Below, piece by piece: positions 1 to 8,384 of a DNA stretch of 34,836 bases (position 1 is its first letter; every line of letters begins with the position of its first letter). The translations under genes were made by a program, and so were the position numbers. The stretch is taken from NCBI GenBank assembly GCA_029551145.1, contig JAKPGA010000050.1:1-34836 (forward strand), read 5' to 3'. Source of the stretch: Thermotogota bacterium. GTDB lineage: Bacteria > Thermotogota > Thermotogae > Thermotogales > DSM-5069. The notes beneath the pieces are model-generated. The model ran no database searches and had not been told where the DNA came from. It saw nothing but the letters and a program-made list of their open reading frames with translations.

Positions 1-1
1 G

Positions 2-817
2 GAAGAAGTGAACAAGAGTGCACAGAATGCGAGTGCATCGATACAAGAAGTGACAAGTGGGATAGAAGAAGTAGCAGCGAGTGCACAGAACGTATCGAAA
101 TCTGCACAAGGTTTGACAGAAAAAGCCAGTGAAGTGAACAGCGCAGCGAAAGAAGGAGAAAAGGCAGTACAGATGATAGCGCAGATAATAACACAGACAA
201 AAGAAAAGACGAATCAAACAGAGAAAGCAGTGAATGAACTGAGTGAGAGGGCGAAGAACATACAAGAGATAGTCCAGACGATAAACTCGATAGCAGAGCA
301 GACAAATCTCTTAGCATTGAATGCAGCGATAGAAGCAGCGAGGGCAGGGGAAGCAGGAAGAGGCTTTGCAGTGGTGGCAGATGAGATAAGGAAACTTGCA
401 GAAGAGAGTAAGAAAGCGACAGACAAGATAGGACAGATACTGAATCAAATACAACAAGGTGCGCAACAAGCCAGTGTAGTAACGACAGAGACGGTGAAGG
501 TAGTAGAGAAAGCGACAGAGCAATCGGAGGTAGTGAGAGAGAGGTTAATGAACATATTGAGACAAGTAGAAGGGATAAGCAGTCAGATAGAGGGATTAGC
601 GGCGAGTGCACAGGAGCAGAGTGCGGCGGCAGAAGAGATGAGTAGCGCGATGGACACAGCGACAAAATCGATCACTATGATAGCGCAACAGATAGAAGAG
701 ATGACACAAGCGGTGAAACAGCAAGCGGATTCAAGTCAGAATGTATCAAGTGCATCTGAAGAGTTGAGTTCAATAGCTGAATCACTTGCAGAACAGGTGA
801 GGAAGTTCAAAGTATAG
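2..817 (+). CDS. Methyl-accepting chemotaxis protein, C-terminal signalling domain (5' end outside window)
   Basis: This is the cytoplasmic signalling part of a chemoreceptor, which would control the kinase CheA through CheW. The reading frame is open from base 2, so the gene starts before the window and the sensor and membrane segments are missing. The protein is one long coiled coil rich in Ala, Gln, Glu and Ser. The conserved hairpin tip lies around codons 88-134 and includes [19 protein letters not shown] followed by [18 protein letters not shown]. The C-terminus ends in EQVRKFKV and has no CheR-tethering pentapeptide of the NWETF kind. The gene is strongly purine-rich on the coding strand (AGA, GAA, GCG, ACA codons), unlike its neighbours. 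The family call is firm; the ligand cannot be known from this part. Confidence 0.95.
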   Translation, partial: EEVNKSAQNASASIQEVTSGIEEVAASAQNVSKSAQGLTEKASEVNSAAKEGEKAVQMIAQIITQTKEKTNQTEKAVNELSERAKNIQEIVQTINSIAEQTNLLALNAAIEAARAGEAGRGFAVVADEIRKLAEESKKATDKIGQILNQIQQGAQQASVVTTETVKVVEKATEQSEVVRERLMNILRQVEGISSQIEGLAASAQEQSAAAEEMSSAMDTATKSITMIAQQIEEMTQAVKQQADSSQNVSSASEELSSIAESLAEQVRKFKV

Positions 818-830
818 GGACAAAGTAATG

Positions 831-865
831 AAAAACAAGGGGCACAGATGTGCCCCTTGTTTTTT
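831..865 (+). terminator. Rho-independent terminator after the chemoreceptor gene
   Basis: A perfect 15 bp stem (831-845 with 850-864) closes on the loop AGAT. The stem core is GGGGCAC/GTGCCCC and the 3' side ends in a run of six T. It begins 13 bases after the stop codon. The A-run on the 5' side would let it also work on the opposite strand. Confidence 0.93.
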
Positions 866-1057
866 GTGTAGTTCGAAGTCTCACCGATGTATTTTACCTT
901 AAAGCGCACTGATGTTATGAATTTGTCATGAACGCCTATAGAAGAACAAACAAATCGTCTATATAGTAATATTAAGTGATTCTGAGACAAGGTAACATGG
1001 CTGATTGTCTTTGATGATTGGTCGTCGTTTCAATGTGATAGAACCTTGGAGAGGAAG

Positions 1058-1909
1058 ATGCTGGTGACAAAATCAAGGGCTGTTTTCTATTTAGCACTTG
1101 CAGCGGCTTTATGGAGTCTTGCGGGAATTTTGATAAAACTCGTACAGTGGAATCCTGTTGCGATTGCCGGCGCAAGAAGTGCTATCTCTGCTTTGGTGAT
1201 CTGGGCGTATCTTAGAAAACCGAAATTCACTTGGAAGTCAGATCAGATTCTCGCGGCCCTGTTTTATGCCGGAACCGTTCTACTTTTTGTTTCTGCGAAC
1301 AAATTCACGACAGCAGCCAACGCGATCTTGCTTCAGTATGGTTCACCTGTGTATGTTGCCATTTTCGGGTCTCTGATACTCAAGGAGAAAGCGAAAATCT
1401 CTGACTGGATAACGATTGGTCTTGTTATCTTTGGTATGTTCCTGTTCTTTGTTGATAAGCTCGGACCAAGCAACCTCATGGGAAATGTTATGGGAGTGTT
1501 GAGTGGCATTTCATTTGCTTTCTTGATAATCTTCCTGAGAAAGCAGAAAGATTCTTCTCCTATCGAATCGACACTCTTGGGCAATATTTTGACGGCATTG
1601 ATAGGGCTGCCGTTTATGTTTACAGGTGCTCCTGATGCTGTCAGTTGGATCGGAATAGTGTTGCTGGGAGTTTTTCAACTTGGTTTGTCCTACATATTCT
1701 ATTCAACCGCTATCAAATATGTCAATGCACTTGAGGCGGTTCTCATTTCGGTGATCGAACCAATTCTCAACCCTATTTGGGTTTTCTTAGCTATTGGAGA
1801 AAAACCAACCATGTGGGCTTTCATTGGTGGGGCAGTCATACTCAGTTCAGTGACTCTAAGATATGCTCTGCCGGCAATGAAAAATAAAGCCTTGAGATCG
1901 GGTATATGA
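1058..1909 (+). CDS. EamA/DMT-family membrane transporter
   Basis: A drug/metabolite exporter-type permease of about 283 residues, the usual length for ten-helix EamA proteins with two repeated five-helix halves. Hydrophobic segments fill the whole protein. The second half has the typical ending with a conserved glutamate-proline stretch (VLISVIEPILNPIWVFLAIGEKP). The ATG at 1058 is preferred over a TTG at 1046 because GGAGAGG lies six bases before it. The gene stands alone after a terminator. I see no convincing promoter in the 190 bases upstream. Its stop codon directly abuts the stop codon of the convergent oxidase gene, with no base between. The substrate is unknown; amino acids or other metabolites are typical for the family. 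Confidence 0.88.
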   Translation: MLVTKSRAVFYLALAAALWSLAGILIKLVQWNPVAIAGARSAISALVIWAYLRKPKFTWKSDQILAALFYAGTVLLFVSANKFTTAANAILLQYGSPVYVAIFGSLILKEKAKISDWITIGLVIFGMFLFFVDKLGPSNLMGNVMGVLSGISFAFLIIFLRKQKDSSPIESTLLGNILTALIGLPFMFTGAPDAVSWIGIVLLGVFQLGLSYIFYSTAIKYVNALEAVLISVIEPILNPIWVFLAIGEKPTMWAFIGGAVILSSVTLRYALPAMKNKALRSGI

Positions 1910-3313
1910 TCAGATTCTATCAGGAAAGATCTTGTTTGGATTCAGTATGTTATTTGGATCGATTGCCTGTTTTATCTTCTTCATGAGTTGGATTTCCGTT
2001 TGAGTCAGAAAGATGTTCAGATAATCCTTTCTTTTGATTCCAACACCGTGTTCGCCAGTCATTGTACCACCAAGATTTGCTGTGATGTGATAGAGTTTTT
2101 CCAGAGATCTATGCATGGAGTTTTCCCACTGTTCTTCGTTCATTGTTTCAGGTTTTAGAAAAGTCACGTGAACATTACCATCTCCAACATGCCCGAAGTT
2201 CAGTACTTCTACGCCATTCTCTCGAGCTATATCGTAGGTTGATCTTATGAGTGCAGGTATAGCCTTTATAGGTACACCGACATCTTCCATGCAGTGCTTA
2301 GGTCTGAATGCGATTATTCCCTCTGCGATAGCCTTTCTGAATTTCCAGATCTTCATCTTTTGGTGTCTGTTGTCCGCTATGTAGACCTCTAATGCACCCA
2401 TTTGTTGAAGTTTTTCTCCCAGCGAGATGTAAGCTCTGGTAAGGCTTTCTTTGTCAAGGGCTTCTATTTCAAAAATCAGGTGACAGTCTACTCCTTGCTG
2501 CGGAATGTTGTCGTTCAGAAACTTGGAAGATATTTCCACCGAATATCTGTCCATCAACTCAATAGAAGTAGGCAGTATTCCGGATTCACAGAGCACCTTT
2601 GGAACACAGGACACAGCGGTTTCCATATCCCCAAAGGGAGTCAATAACACCGCAGAGTACTTTGGTTTTGGTATGAGTCTGAGAATGATCTTTGTGACCA
2701 CTCCAAGTGTGCCTTCGCTGCCTATGAATAATCGAATCATATCGTATCCCATTACGTTTTTCATCATCTTTCCACCGAAATTGACGATTTCACCTGTTGG
2801 CAGAACTACTTCAAGTCCCAGTACATGAAAGGCGGTTGGACCATATTTGAGAACCTTAACTCCACCCGCATTTTCAGCGACATTACCACCTATCGAGGAA
2901 CTCTCACTGCTCGCTGGATCACCCGCGTAGAAGAATCCGTTTTCCTCAGCGAGTTTCTGTATCTCATCGGTTATAACCCCAGGTTCGACAACGACAGCCA
3001 TGTTTTCAAGATCAAGTTCCAAGATGTGGTTCATCTTTTCAAGTGAAAGGACTATACCATCCTTTTTCGGTATTGCGCCTCCAGATAGTCCTGTACCGGC
3101 GCCTCTGGGTGTGACCGGAATCTTGTACTGATTGGCAAGCTTGAGTATATCACTGACCTGTTCAGCATTGTTTACAAAAACTACTGCGATGGGTACTGAA
3201 GGTTCGACGGAACTGGTTTCATCCTTTGAGTATCTTTCGAGCTCATCGTAATCTGTTTTGATATTCTCTTGCCCAACAATCGATTTGAGTTTCTCTATGA
3301 TCATTTCACGCAT
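1910..3313 (-). CDS. FAD-dependent 2-hydroxyacid dehydrogenase (GlcD/LctD type)
   Basis: A flavoprotein of the GlcD family that oxidises a 2-hydroxy acid such as D-lactate, glycolate or 2-hydroxyglutarate. The N-terminal half is an FAD_binding_4 domain with PRGAGTGLSGGAIP and IGGNVAENAGGVKVLKYG. The C-terminal half is an FAD-oxidase C domain ending with the family signature GEHGVGIKRK. The ATG at 3313 is chosen because GGAGG lies nine bases upstream; two earlier in-frame starts sit on or too near that site. The gene overlaps the end of etfA by eight bases. The order etfB-etfA-dehydrogenase equals that of the Acetobacterium woodii lactate dehydrogenase lctBCD. Lactate is therefore the leading substrate guess, with ETF as electron acceptor; this is inference. 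Confidence 0.88.
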   Translation of the reverse strand: MREMIIEKLKSIVGQENIKTDYDELERYSKDETSSVEPSVPIAVVFVNNAEQVSDILKLANQYKIPVTPRGAGTGLSGGAIPKKDGIVLSLEKMNHILELDLENMAVVVEPGVITDEIQKLAEENGFFYAGDPASSESSSIGGNVAENAGGVKVLKYGPTAFHVLGLEVVLPTGEIVNFGGKMMKNVMGYDMIRLFIGSEGTLGVVTKIILRLIPKPKYSAVLLTPFGDMETAVSCVPKVLCESGILPTSIELMDRYSVEISSKFLNDNIPQQGVDCHLIFEIEALDKESLTRAYISLGEKLQQMGALEVYIADNRHQKMKIWKFRKAIAEGIIAFRPKHCMEDVGVPIKAIPALIRSTYDIARENGVEVLNFGHVGDGNVHVTFLKPETMNEEQWENSMHRSLEKLYHITANLGGTMTGEHGVGIKRKDYLNIFLTQTEIQLMKKIKQAIDPNNILNPNKIFPDRI

Positions 3314-4256
3314 CACTTTCATCCTCCAGAATTTTCACAATCTGCTCAAGCGTGCTATAAGCGTCGGCAACTAAACCTATATCTGCCACCTTGAATATCG
3401 GTGCATATCTGTCTTTGTTTATTGCGATCACGATCTCAGAGGTTTGCATGCCCGCAATGTGCTGTACGGCTCCGGAGATACCTGCTGCGATATACACCTT
3501 TGGTTTTACTGTTTTCCCACTTAGACCTACCTGATGATCGTGAGAAAACCATTTTGCATCGACAACCGATCTTGTAGCACCGACAGCACCGCTAACAAGT
3601 TGTGCTAATTTCTCTGCAATCTGTGTGTTTTCTTTTCTCCGCAACCCTTTTCCAACCGACACAACAATCTGTGCTTGGTCGATCTGAGCACTTGGTTCTC
3701 TTTTTTCTATTTTTATGAGTTCACAGCTATCTTCCAGCTCAGTTATCTCTTCTATCCTCACTCGTCCCTCTCTTTTTTCAGGTTGAACTGAAAATGATCT
3801 TGGACGTACAGTAGCCATCTGGGGGCGGTGGTTCGGTGTGATGATTGTGGCCATGACATTGCCACCTATTGCAGGCCTTGTTTGTAGGAGATTTCCTTTG
3901 TCATCTACATCTAAATCGGTGCAATCTGCTGTTAGTCCTGTTCTGAGCCTTGCCGCGAGCGCCGGCATGATCGTCCTGCCAAAGGTTGTTGCCGGTGACA
4001 GAAGTATGGATGGTCTGTATTTGAGTATTGCTTTTTCAAGATTGATCAAAAAGGGATATAACGAAAACCGTCCAAAGTTTTCTGATAACATCAAAACGGT
4101 CAGGTCTGCGTAATCTTTTACGTGATCCACCTTCAACTCTTTTGAGCCGATTATGAAAAGACAAACCTGTGTTTGAATTTTGACAGCCATCTGATTTGCC
4201 TTTCCCAGAAGTTCAAGTGTGTTCTTGTCTATTTGATTGTTTACTACTCCTATCAT
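3306..4256 (-). CDS. etfA: Electron transfer flavoprotein, alpha subunit
   Basis: The FAD-binding large subunit of an ETF heterodimer, 316 residues. The C-terminal FAD domain is clear: SVGKGLRR, then GATRSVVDAKW, GLSGKTVKPKVYIAAGISGA, VQHIAGMQ and AINKDRYAPIF. The start is placed at 4256, where ATGA overlaps the etfB stop; a longer in-frame reading to 4343 would run inside etfB and has no support. Unlike A. woodii LctC, it has no N-terminal ferredoxin-like domain with clustered cysteines. It is translationally coupled to etfB upstream and to the FAD dehydrogenase downstream, so the three probably form one complex. Confidence 0.95.
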   Translation of the reverse strand: MIGVVNNQIDKNTLELLGKANQMAVKIQTQVCLFIIGSKELKVDHVKDYADLTVLMLSENFGRFSLYPFLINLEKAILKYRPSILLSPATTFGRTIMPALAARLRTGLTADCTDLDVDDKGNLLQTRPAIGGNVMATIITPNHRPQMATVRPRSFSVQPEKREGRVRIEEITELEDSCELIKIEKREPSAQIDQAQIVVSVGKGLRRKENTQIAEKLAQLVSGAVGATRSVVDAKWFSHDHQVGLSGKTVKPKVYIAAGISGAVQHIAGMQTSEIVIAINKDRYAPIFKVADIGLVADAYSTLEQIVKILEDESDA

Positions 4257-5053
4257 CTGCGGACACTTCCTTTGTAATTTTTCAAAATCTTCACCACTTC
4301 CTGAATACCTTGGTTCAAATCTTTTCCCATATAGAGCTGACAATTGCGGGAAAGCTTGGTGTTGTAGACCTTCACAACCCTTGTTGGAGAACCAGTCAGC
4401 CCCAGATCGTTGTTTTTCAATCCCAGATCTCTGGCGTTGTAAATCTCGACTTTCTTTGACAGAGACATCTTCTTCCCAGACAAGGTTGGCAGTCTTGGTT
4501 CACTCACGCTTCTCAAAACAGATATAAGGGCAGGGAGTCTAACTTTCCATGTTTCATACGCATCCTCAACTGTTCTTTCAACAACAATGCTGTCATTCTG
4601 GAGCGATACAAATCTTGAGACGTAGGTTATCACAGGTAGGTTTAAAAGGACGGCAAACTCAACACCAACTTGACCGGTTTCACCATCTGTGGCCTTTTCA
4701 CCACAGATAACAAGATCGTATTCAATGTTCAACTTCTTTACAGCTTCCGAGAGTGTGTAGCTGGTTGCCCACGTGTCAGATCCTGCAAAGGCCGAGTCGG
4801 AAAGCAAAATCGCCCTGTCGGCTCCAAGTGCGAGTGTGTCACGAAGCACCATCTCTGTACTCATGGGACCCATACTCAGAACCGTGATCTGAGCCCGATG
4901 TGTTTCTTTCAGACAAAGTGCAAGTTCAAGCGCATGCAGGTCCAATGGATTTATGACCGCGTCCAAACCCTCACGAATCATCGTGCCAGTCAATGGGTCG
5001 ATTTTCACCTTGTCTGTGTCGGGGACTTGTTTTGCCAATACCAAGATTTTCAT
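4253..5053 (-). CDS. etfB: Electron transfer flavoprotein, beta subunit
   Basis: The nucleotide/flavin-binding small subunit of ETF, 266 residues. It begins MKILVLAKQVPDT and carries INPLDLHALELAL, LALGADRAILLSD, FAGSDTWATSYTL and DGETGQVG. These resemble ETFs of clostridial bifurcating complexes more than the respiratory type (judgement from memory of such sequences). The ATG at 5053 has GGGAGAG six bases upstream; an earlier in-frame GTG/ATG stretch to 5104 overlaps the promoter and is rejected. It is the first gene of the three-gene operon etfB-etfA-dehydrogenase, with its own promoter. Confidence 0.95.
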   Translation of the reverse strand: MKILVLAKQVPDTDKVKIDPLTGTMIREGLDAVINPLDLHALELALCLKETHRAQITVLSMGPMSTEMVLRDTLALGADRAILLSDSAFAGSDTWATSYTLSEAVKKLNIEYDLVICGEKATDGETGQVGVEFAVLLNLPVITYVSRFVSLQNDSIVVERTVEDAYETWKVRLPALISVLRSVSEPRLPTLSGKKMSLSKKVEIYNARDLGLKNNDLGLTGSPTRVVKVYNTKLSRNCQLYMGKDLNQGIQEVVKILKNYKGSVRR

Positions 5054-5084
5054 GGATTTCTCTCCCTTTATTTGCTGTACATAT

Positions 5085-5112
5085 CTTATACCATAAATGA
5101 CCATAATGTAAA
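5085..5112 (-). promoter_or_regulatory. Promoter of the etfB-etfA-dehydrogenase operon
   Basis: On the minus strand TTTACA (5112-5107) is followed after 16 bases by TATAAG (5090-5085), about 31 bases before the etfB start. It overlaps the divergent nagZ promoter. Confidence 0.7.
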
Positions 5113-5140
5113 GACATAATGTCTGTGGATTTGTTATAAT
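5111..5140 (+). promoter_or_regulatory. Promoter of the nagZ-murQ-ABC operon
   Basis: A perfect TATAAT at 5135-5140 lies 21 bases before the nagZ ATG. The best upstream element is AAGACA (5111-5116), 18 bases away, four of six matches to TTGACA. The upstream element overlaps the -35 box of the divergent etfB promoter. Three copies of CATAATG or CATAAATG (5092-5099, 5102-5108, 5115-5121) lie in this small region. Confidence 0.6.
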
Positions 5141-5161
5141 ACTCTAAAAGGAGGACGCACT

Positions 5162-6664
5162 ATGGATCTCAAACAAATAGTCAGTGAGTTATTCATGATA
5201 GGAGTAGACGGCAAACAATTGAATGATCAGACCATCAGAGTCCTTGAAGAAATCAGACCGGGCTTTGTCATTTTGTTCGCAAGGAATATCGAGTCTGCCA
5301 CACAGGTCTATGATCTGATAAGACAGATTACGCGGGTTGTTGGTAAGCCGGTTGTGTTTGCCATAGATCAGGAAGGCGGCATTGTAACAAGACTTAGAGA
5401 TGGCTTTGCTGTTTCGTGCGGTGCTATGGCACTTGCTGCCACTGGTGATAGAAACAACGCTTATCTTGCCGGTAGGATACTATCGAAGGAAATGAAATCC
5501 ATTGGCATAACGTGGAACCTTGCCCCCGTTGTTGATATAAATGATAACCCTCACAATCCAGGTATTGGCGTTAGAAGTTTTGGTGACAATCCACAGAAAG
5601 TCATCACATTTTCCACCGCTTTTTACTCCGGTTTGAAGGAAATGGGCGTTGCAGCTTGTGCAAAACACTTTCCCGGTAAAGGTAGCGTGAGCGTAGATGC
5701 GCATCTTGATATGCCTACTTTGGATAAGAGCTTAGAACAACTTGAGCGATGGGAACTCTTACCTTTTGTTGAATTGATCAAAATGGGCATAGAATCTGTT
5801 ATGCCGTCTCACATATTCCTTCCACAGCTCCAGAAAAATAAAGTACCAGCTACCGTGAGCAAGGAAATCGTCACAGGCTTACTGAGAGAGAAACTCAGTT
5901 ACGATGGCATAGCTGTTGCTGATGATCTACTCATGGGTGGTATAACCAAGAATATGTGCGTTGAAGATGCGGTGATTGAATCCTTCAAGGCTGGTATGGA
6001 TGTACTCACAGTGTGTCATGAACCCGCCGCACAACAGTCAGCCGTGAAGGCGCTCTTGAAGAAAATAGAAGATGATCCAAAATTTGAAAACAGATTGAAA
6101 GAAGCCCTCACCAGAATCAGAAGATTCAAGGAGAGGTTTTCTCCCAAAAATCTTTCGAGTGAACCTTTCTTAGATTTCTCCCAAGATCGAGAGGTGATGG
6201 AGAAGATAGCAGAACAGTCCATAACACTTGTAAGCGATCAAGATCAAATGATACCTGTCCATCTGTCAAAAGACGACTGCATCATAACTGTGAAGACAAG
6301 CAGGCTTGTTCAAGTACAGGAGAATGAACCTGACGTACCATGGATAGCCAAAGAACTCTCAAAGAGATTTTCGGTAAAACTCTTTGTAGTCGAAAAAGAT
6401 AAGCCGGTTGATCTTTCTGGTAATGCCTGCATCTTTTTCACCGAGAATGCACATCTTTACGAATGGCAGAGATCGGCTATCGAAAAGGCAAGAAGAAATT
6501 TCAAAAAACTCTTAGTTATTGCGTTGAGGAATCCTTATGATTGTTTTCTTTTTGAATCATCATCGGTGTGCTCCTATAGTTATGAACTGACTTCCCAAAA
6601 GGCGCTCTTGAAGGTACTGTTGGGAGAGATCAAACCAATCGGACGATTGCCTGTGGAGGTGTGA
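5162..6664 (+). CDS. nagZ: Glycoside hydrolase family 3 beta-N-acetylhexosaminidase (NagZ-like)
   Basis: A cytoplasmic GH3 enzyme (no signal peptide) expected to remove GlcNAc from cell-wall fragments such as GlcNAc-(anhydro)MurNAc. It shows AIDQEGG (residues 68-73), CAKHFPGKG (167-174), the mobile-loop dyad D179-x-H181 that marks NagZ-type enzymes, and the nucleophile region ADDLLMGG with D254. At 500 residues it is longer than Gram-negative NagZ (about 340), with an extra C-terminal domain as in some Firmicutes enzymes. The ATG at 5162 has GGAGG seven bases upstream. It is followed directly by murQ, which supports a role in peptidoglycan recycling. Hydrolysis of other beta-linked sugars cannot be excluded. 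Confidence 0.92.
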   Translation: MDLKQIVSELFMIGVDGKQLNDQTIRVLEEIRPGFVILFARNIESATQVYDLIRQITRVVGKPVVFAIDQEGGIVTRLRDGFAVSCGAMALAATGDRNNAYLAGRILSKEMKSIGITWNLAPVVDINDNPHNPGIGVRSFGDNPQKVITFSTAFYSGLKEMGVAACAKHFPGKGSVSVDAHLDMPTLDKSLEQLERWELLPFVELIKMGIESVMPSHIFLPQLQKNKVPATVSKEIVTGLLREKLSYDGIAVADDLLMGGITKNMCVEDAVIESFKAGMDVLTVCHEPAAQQSAVKALLKKIEDDPKFENRLKEALTRIRRFKERFSPKNLSSEPFLDFSQDREVMEKIAEQSITLVSDQDQMIPVHLSKDDCIITVKTSRLVQVQENEPDVPWIAKELSKRFSVKLFVVEKDKPVDLSGNACIFFTENAHLYEWQRSAIEKARRNFKKLLVIALRNPYDCFLFESSSVCSYSYELTSQKALLKVLLGEIKPIGRLPVEV

Positions 6665-6666
6665 AG

Positions 6667-7569
6667 ATGAGTTTGTCGAAGTTGCCAACGGAATTGCCAA
6701 ATCCAAAGTCGAAGGATCTTGACACAAAAGATACCCTTGAGATACTTAAAATCATCAACGAGGAGGATGCGGTTGTCACCCTGGCAATACGTGAGGTATT
6801 ACCACAGATAAATGAAATCGTTCTCATGTGTTTGGAGGCATTGAAGAAAAATGGACGCGTTTTTTATGTTGGTGCTGGTACAAGTGGAAGAGTTGCATTC
6901 ATCGATGCCGTTGAGCTCATACCAACTTACAGCTTGGCTGAGAATGTCTTCATACCAATAATAGCCGGTGGTAACGAGGCATTGGGTAGGTCGTTGGAAG
7001 GTGTCGAAGATGATGAGCAGGGTGCGATCGAAGATCTCTCAAAACACCATCCAAGATCAGGCGATGTTGTAATAGGTATCGCTGCAAGTGGGAGGACTCC
7101 TTACGTTGCTGGTGCTCTGAGGTATGCAAAGGAACGCGGTTGCAAAACAGCCTTGGTGTGCAACGTGAAGAATCCAGAGCTTGCACCGCTTGCAGATGTT
7201 GTCGTGAGTGCTGAAACAGGTCCAGAGGTCATTGCAGGAAGCACCAGAATGAAAGCGGGTTCTGCTCAAAAGATGATTTTGAACATGATAAGTACTACAA
7301 TCATGGTGAAGATGGGAAAGGTTTTTGATAATCTGATGGTCGATGTGATGGTTCTCAATGAGAAACTGAAGGAGAGGGCATCCAACATAGTCACACAGAT
7401 AACAAAGGTGAACAGACAAGTTGCCACTGAGTACTTGGCTAAATCCGGTTACAACGTGAAGCAAGCGATTTTGATGATCATGTCTGGTAAGAGTGCGGAG
7501 GAATGTGCAGAAATACTGAAAGATCACCCAAGTTTGAGAGAAGCACTGGAGTTGATCAACGCAAGATAG
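6667..7569 (+). CDS. murQ: N-acetylmuramic acid 6-phosphate etherase
   Basis: MurQ cleaves the lactyl ether of MurNAc 6-phosphate to give GlcNAc 6-phosphate and D-lactate. It is a sugar-isomerase (SIS) fold protein of 300 residues, the normal size. Visible motifs are YVGAGTSGRVAFIDAVEL (residue 68 onward), IAGGNEAL, EGVEDDEQGA, GIAASGRTPYV and GSTRMKAGSAQKM. The acid and base glutamates known from MurQ (E83 and E114) fall at the same positions here. The ATG at 6667 has GGAGG seven bases upstream; a GTG at 6661 overlapping the nagZ stop is the alternative. The D-lactate it releases is a possible substrate of the lactate-type dehydrogenase encoded next door on the other strand (inference). Confidence 0.96.
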   Translation: MSLSKLPTELPNPKSKDLDTKDTLEILKIINEEDAVVTLAIREVLPQINEIVLMCLEALKKNGRVFYVGAGTSGRVAFIDAVELIPTYSLAENVFIPIIAGGNEALGRSLEGVEDDEQGAIEDLSKHHPRSGDVVIGIAASGRTPYVAGALRYAKERGCKTALVCNVKNPELAPLADVVVSAETGPEVIAGSTRMKAGSAQKMILNMISTTIMVKMGKVFDNLMVDVMVLNEKLKERASNIVTQITKVNRQVATEYLAKSGYNVKQAILMIMSGKSAEECAEILKDHPSLREALELINAR

Positions 7570-7612
7570 AGGGTGAGTTTTGCCCAAATCTTTTTTGAAA
7601 GAGGGGATAGAG

Positions 7613-8362
7613 ATGGATAAGGAGTACCCAATACCACTTTATTATCGTGTCTATCAGAATCTGAAGCAGAAAATCCTTGATGGTGTCTATAAACCAGGGG
7701 ATCGCATACCTCCTGAATCTGAGCTTGTGCAGATTTACAATGTCAGCAGATTAACTGTGAGAAGGGCTCTTGAAGAACTCAGATCTGAAGGATTCATAAA
7801 CAGAGCAAAGGGCAAAGGGACATTTATAACGGGCAGGAAAGAAGAAGAGCAAATGAATGTACTGAAAGGTTTCACCGACAAGGCAAAAGACGAGGGTTTC
7901 TCTGTCAAATCTATCGTACTGGAAAACAAGTTAGTCGAAGTCCCTCCAGAACTTGCCGAAACATTTTAGATAGAACATGGCACGATGGTGATACTACTCA
8001 AACGTATAAGGTATATGAATGAAGATCCAGTTGCCATCGAAAGTGCATATTTGAACACTGCAGTTGATATTAGGCTTCTCAACATCCTGAAAAAAGACAT
8101 GTCGAAGGAATCACTTTATGACTTTCTGAGAAATGAGTTGAAGCTTCCATTGGTTCGCGCCTATGAGGTTCTTGAGGTAACTCAGGTTTCAGGCATGGAC
8201 GCAAAGCATCTCAATGTTCCAGCAGGGACATGTTCATTGCTTAGAAAACGCTATACTTACACATCAAACAACAAATGTGTCGAGTTTGTCAGATCGATAT
8301 ACAGAGGTGACAGATACAGGTTCAAGATTGAACTCAAGACAACTGGTGTTTTTGAAAAATAA
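7613..8362 (+). pseudogene. GntR/HutC-family regulator interrupted by an in-frame TAG
   Basis: The gene would encode a 249-residue GntR-type repressor: a winged-helix DNA-binding domain (residues 1-70, with PPESELVQIYNVSRLTVRRA) followed by a UTRA effector domain. An amber codon at 7967-7969 stops translation after residue 118, just inside the UTRA domain (VPPELAETF, stop, IEHGTMV). The frame is unchanged after the stop, and the rest reads as a good UTRA domain to 8362 (RIRYMNEDPVAIESAYLN and onward). The ATG at 7613 has GAGGGG six bases upstream. The internal ATG at 7985 has no ribosome site. It could be a decayed gene, a sequencing error, or a stop that is read through; the first part alone could still bind DNA. 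Its position suggests control of the murein recycling operon. Confidence 0.8.
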
Positions 8363-8384
8363 AACTCACAAAGGGAGTGTCTTC

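Noticed and set aside
311-523. Reverse-strand reading frames inside the chemoreceptor gene
   Set aside because: They mirror a low-complexity coiled-coil gene and show no domain or ribosome site.
866-1057. Promoter or small gene in the gap before the EamA exporter
   Set aside because: TATAGT near 962 has no -35 partner at a proper distance, and no reading frame with a ribosome site is present.
4253-4343. Longer etfA start at 4343
   Set aside because: It would run 90 bases inside etfB with no ribosome site; the ATGA overlap at 4256 gives the normal ETF length and N-terminus.
8214-8384. Longer N-terminus for the peptide-type binding protein
   Set aside because: The extra part overlaps the UTRA reading frame and would bury the signal peptide at residue 58.
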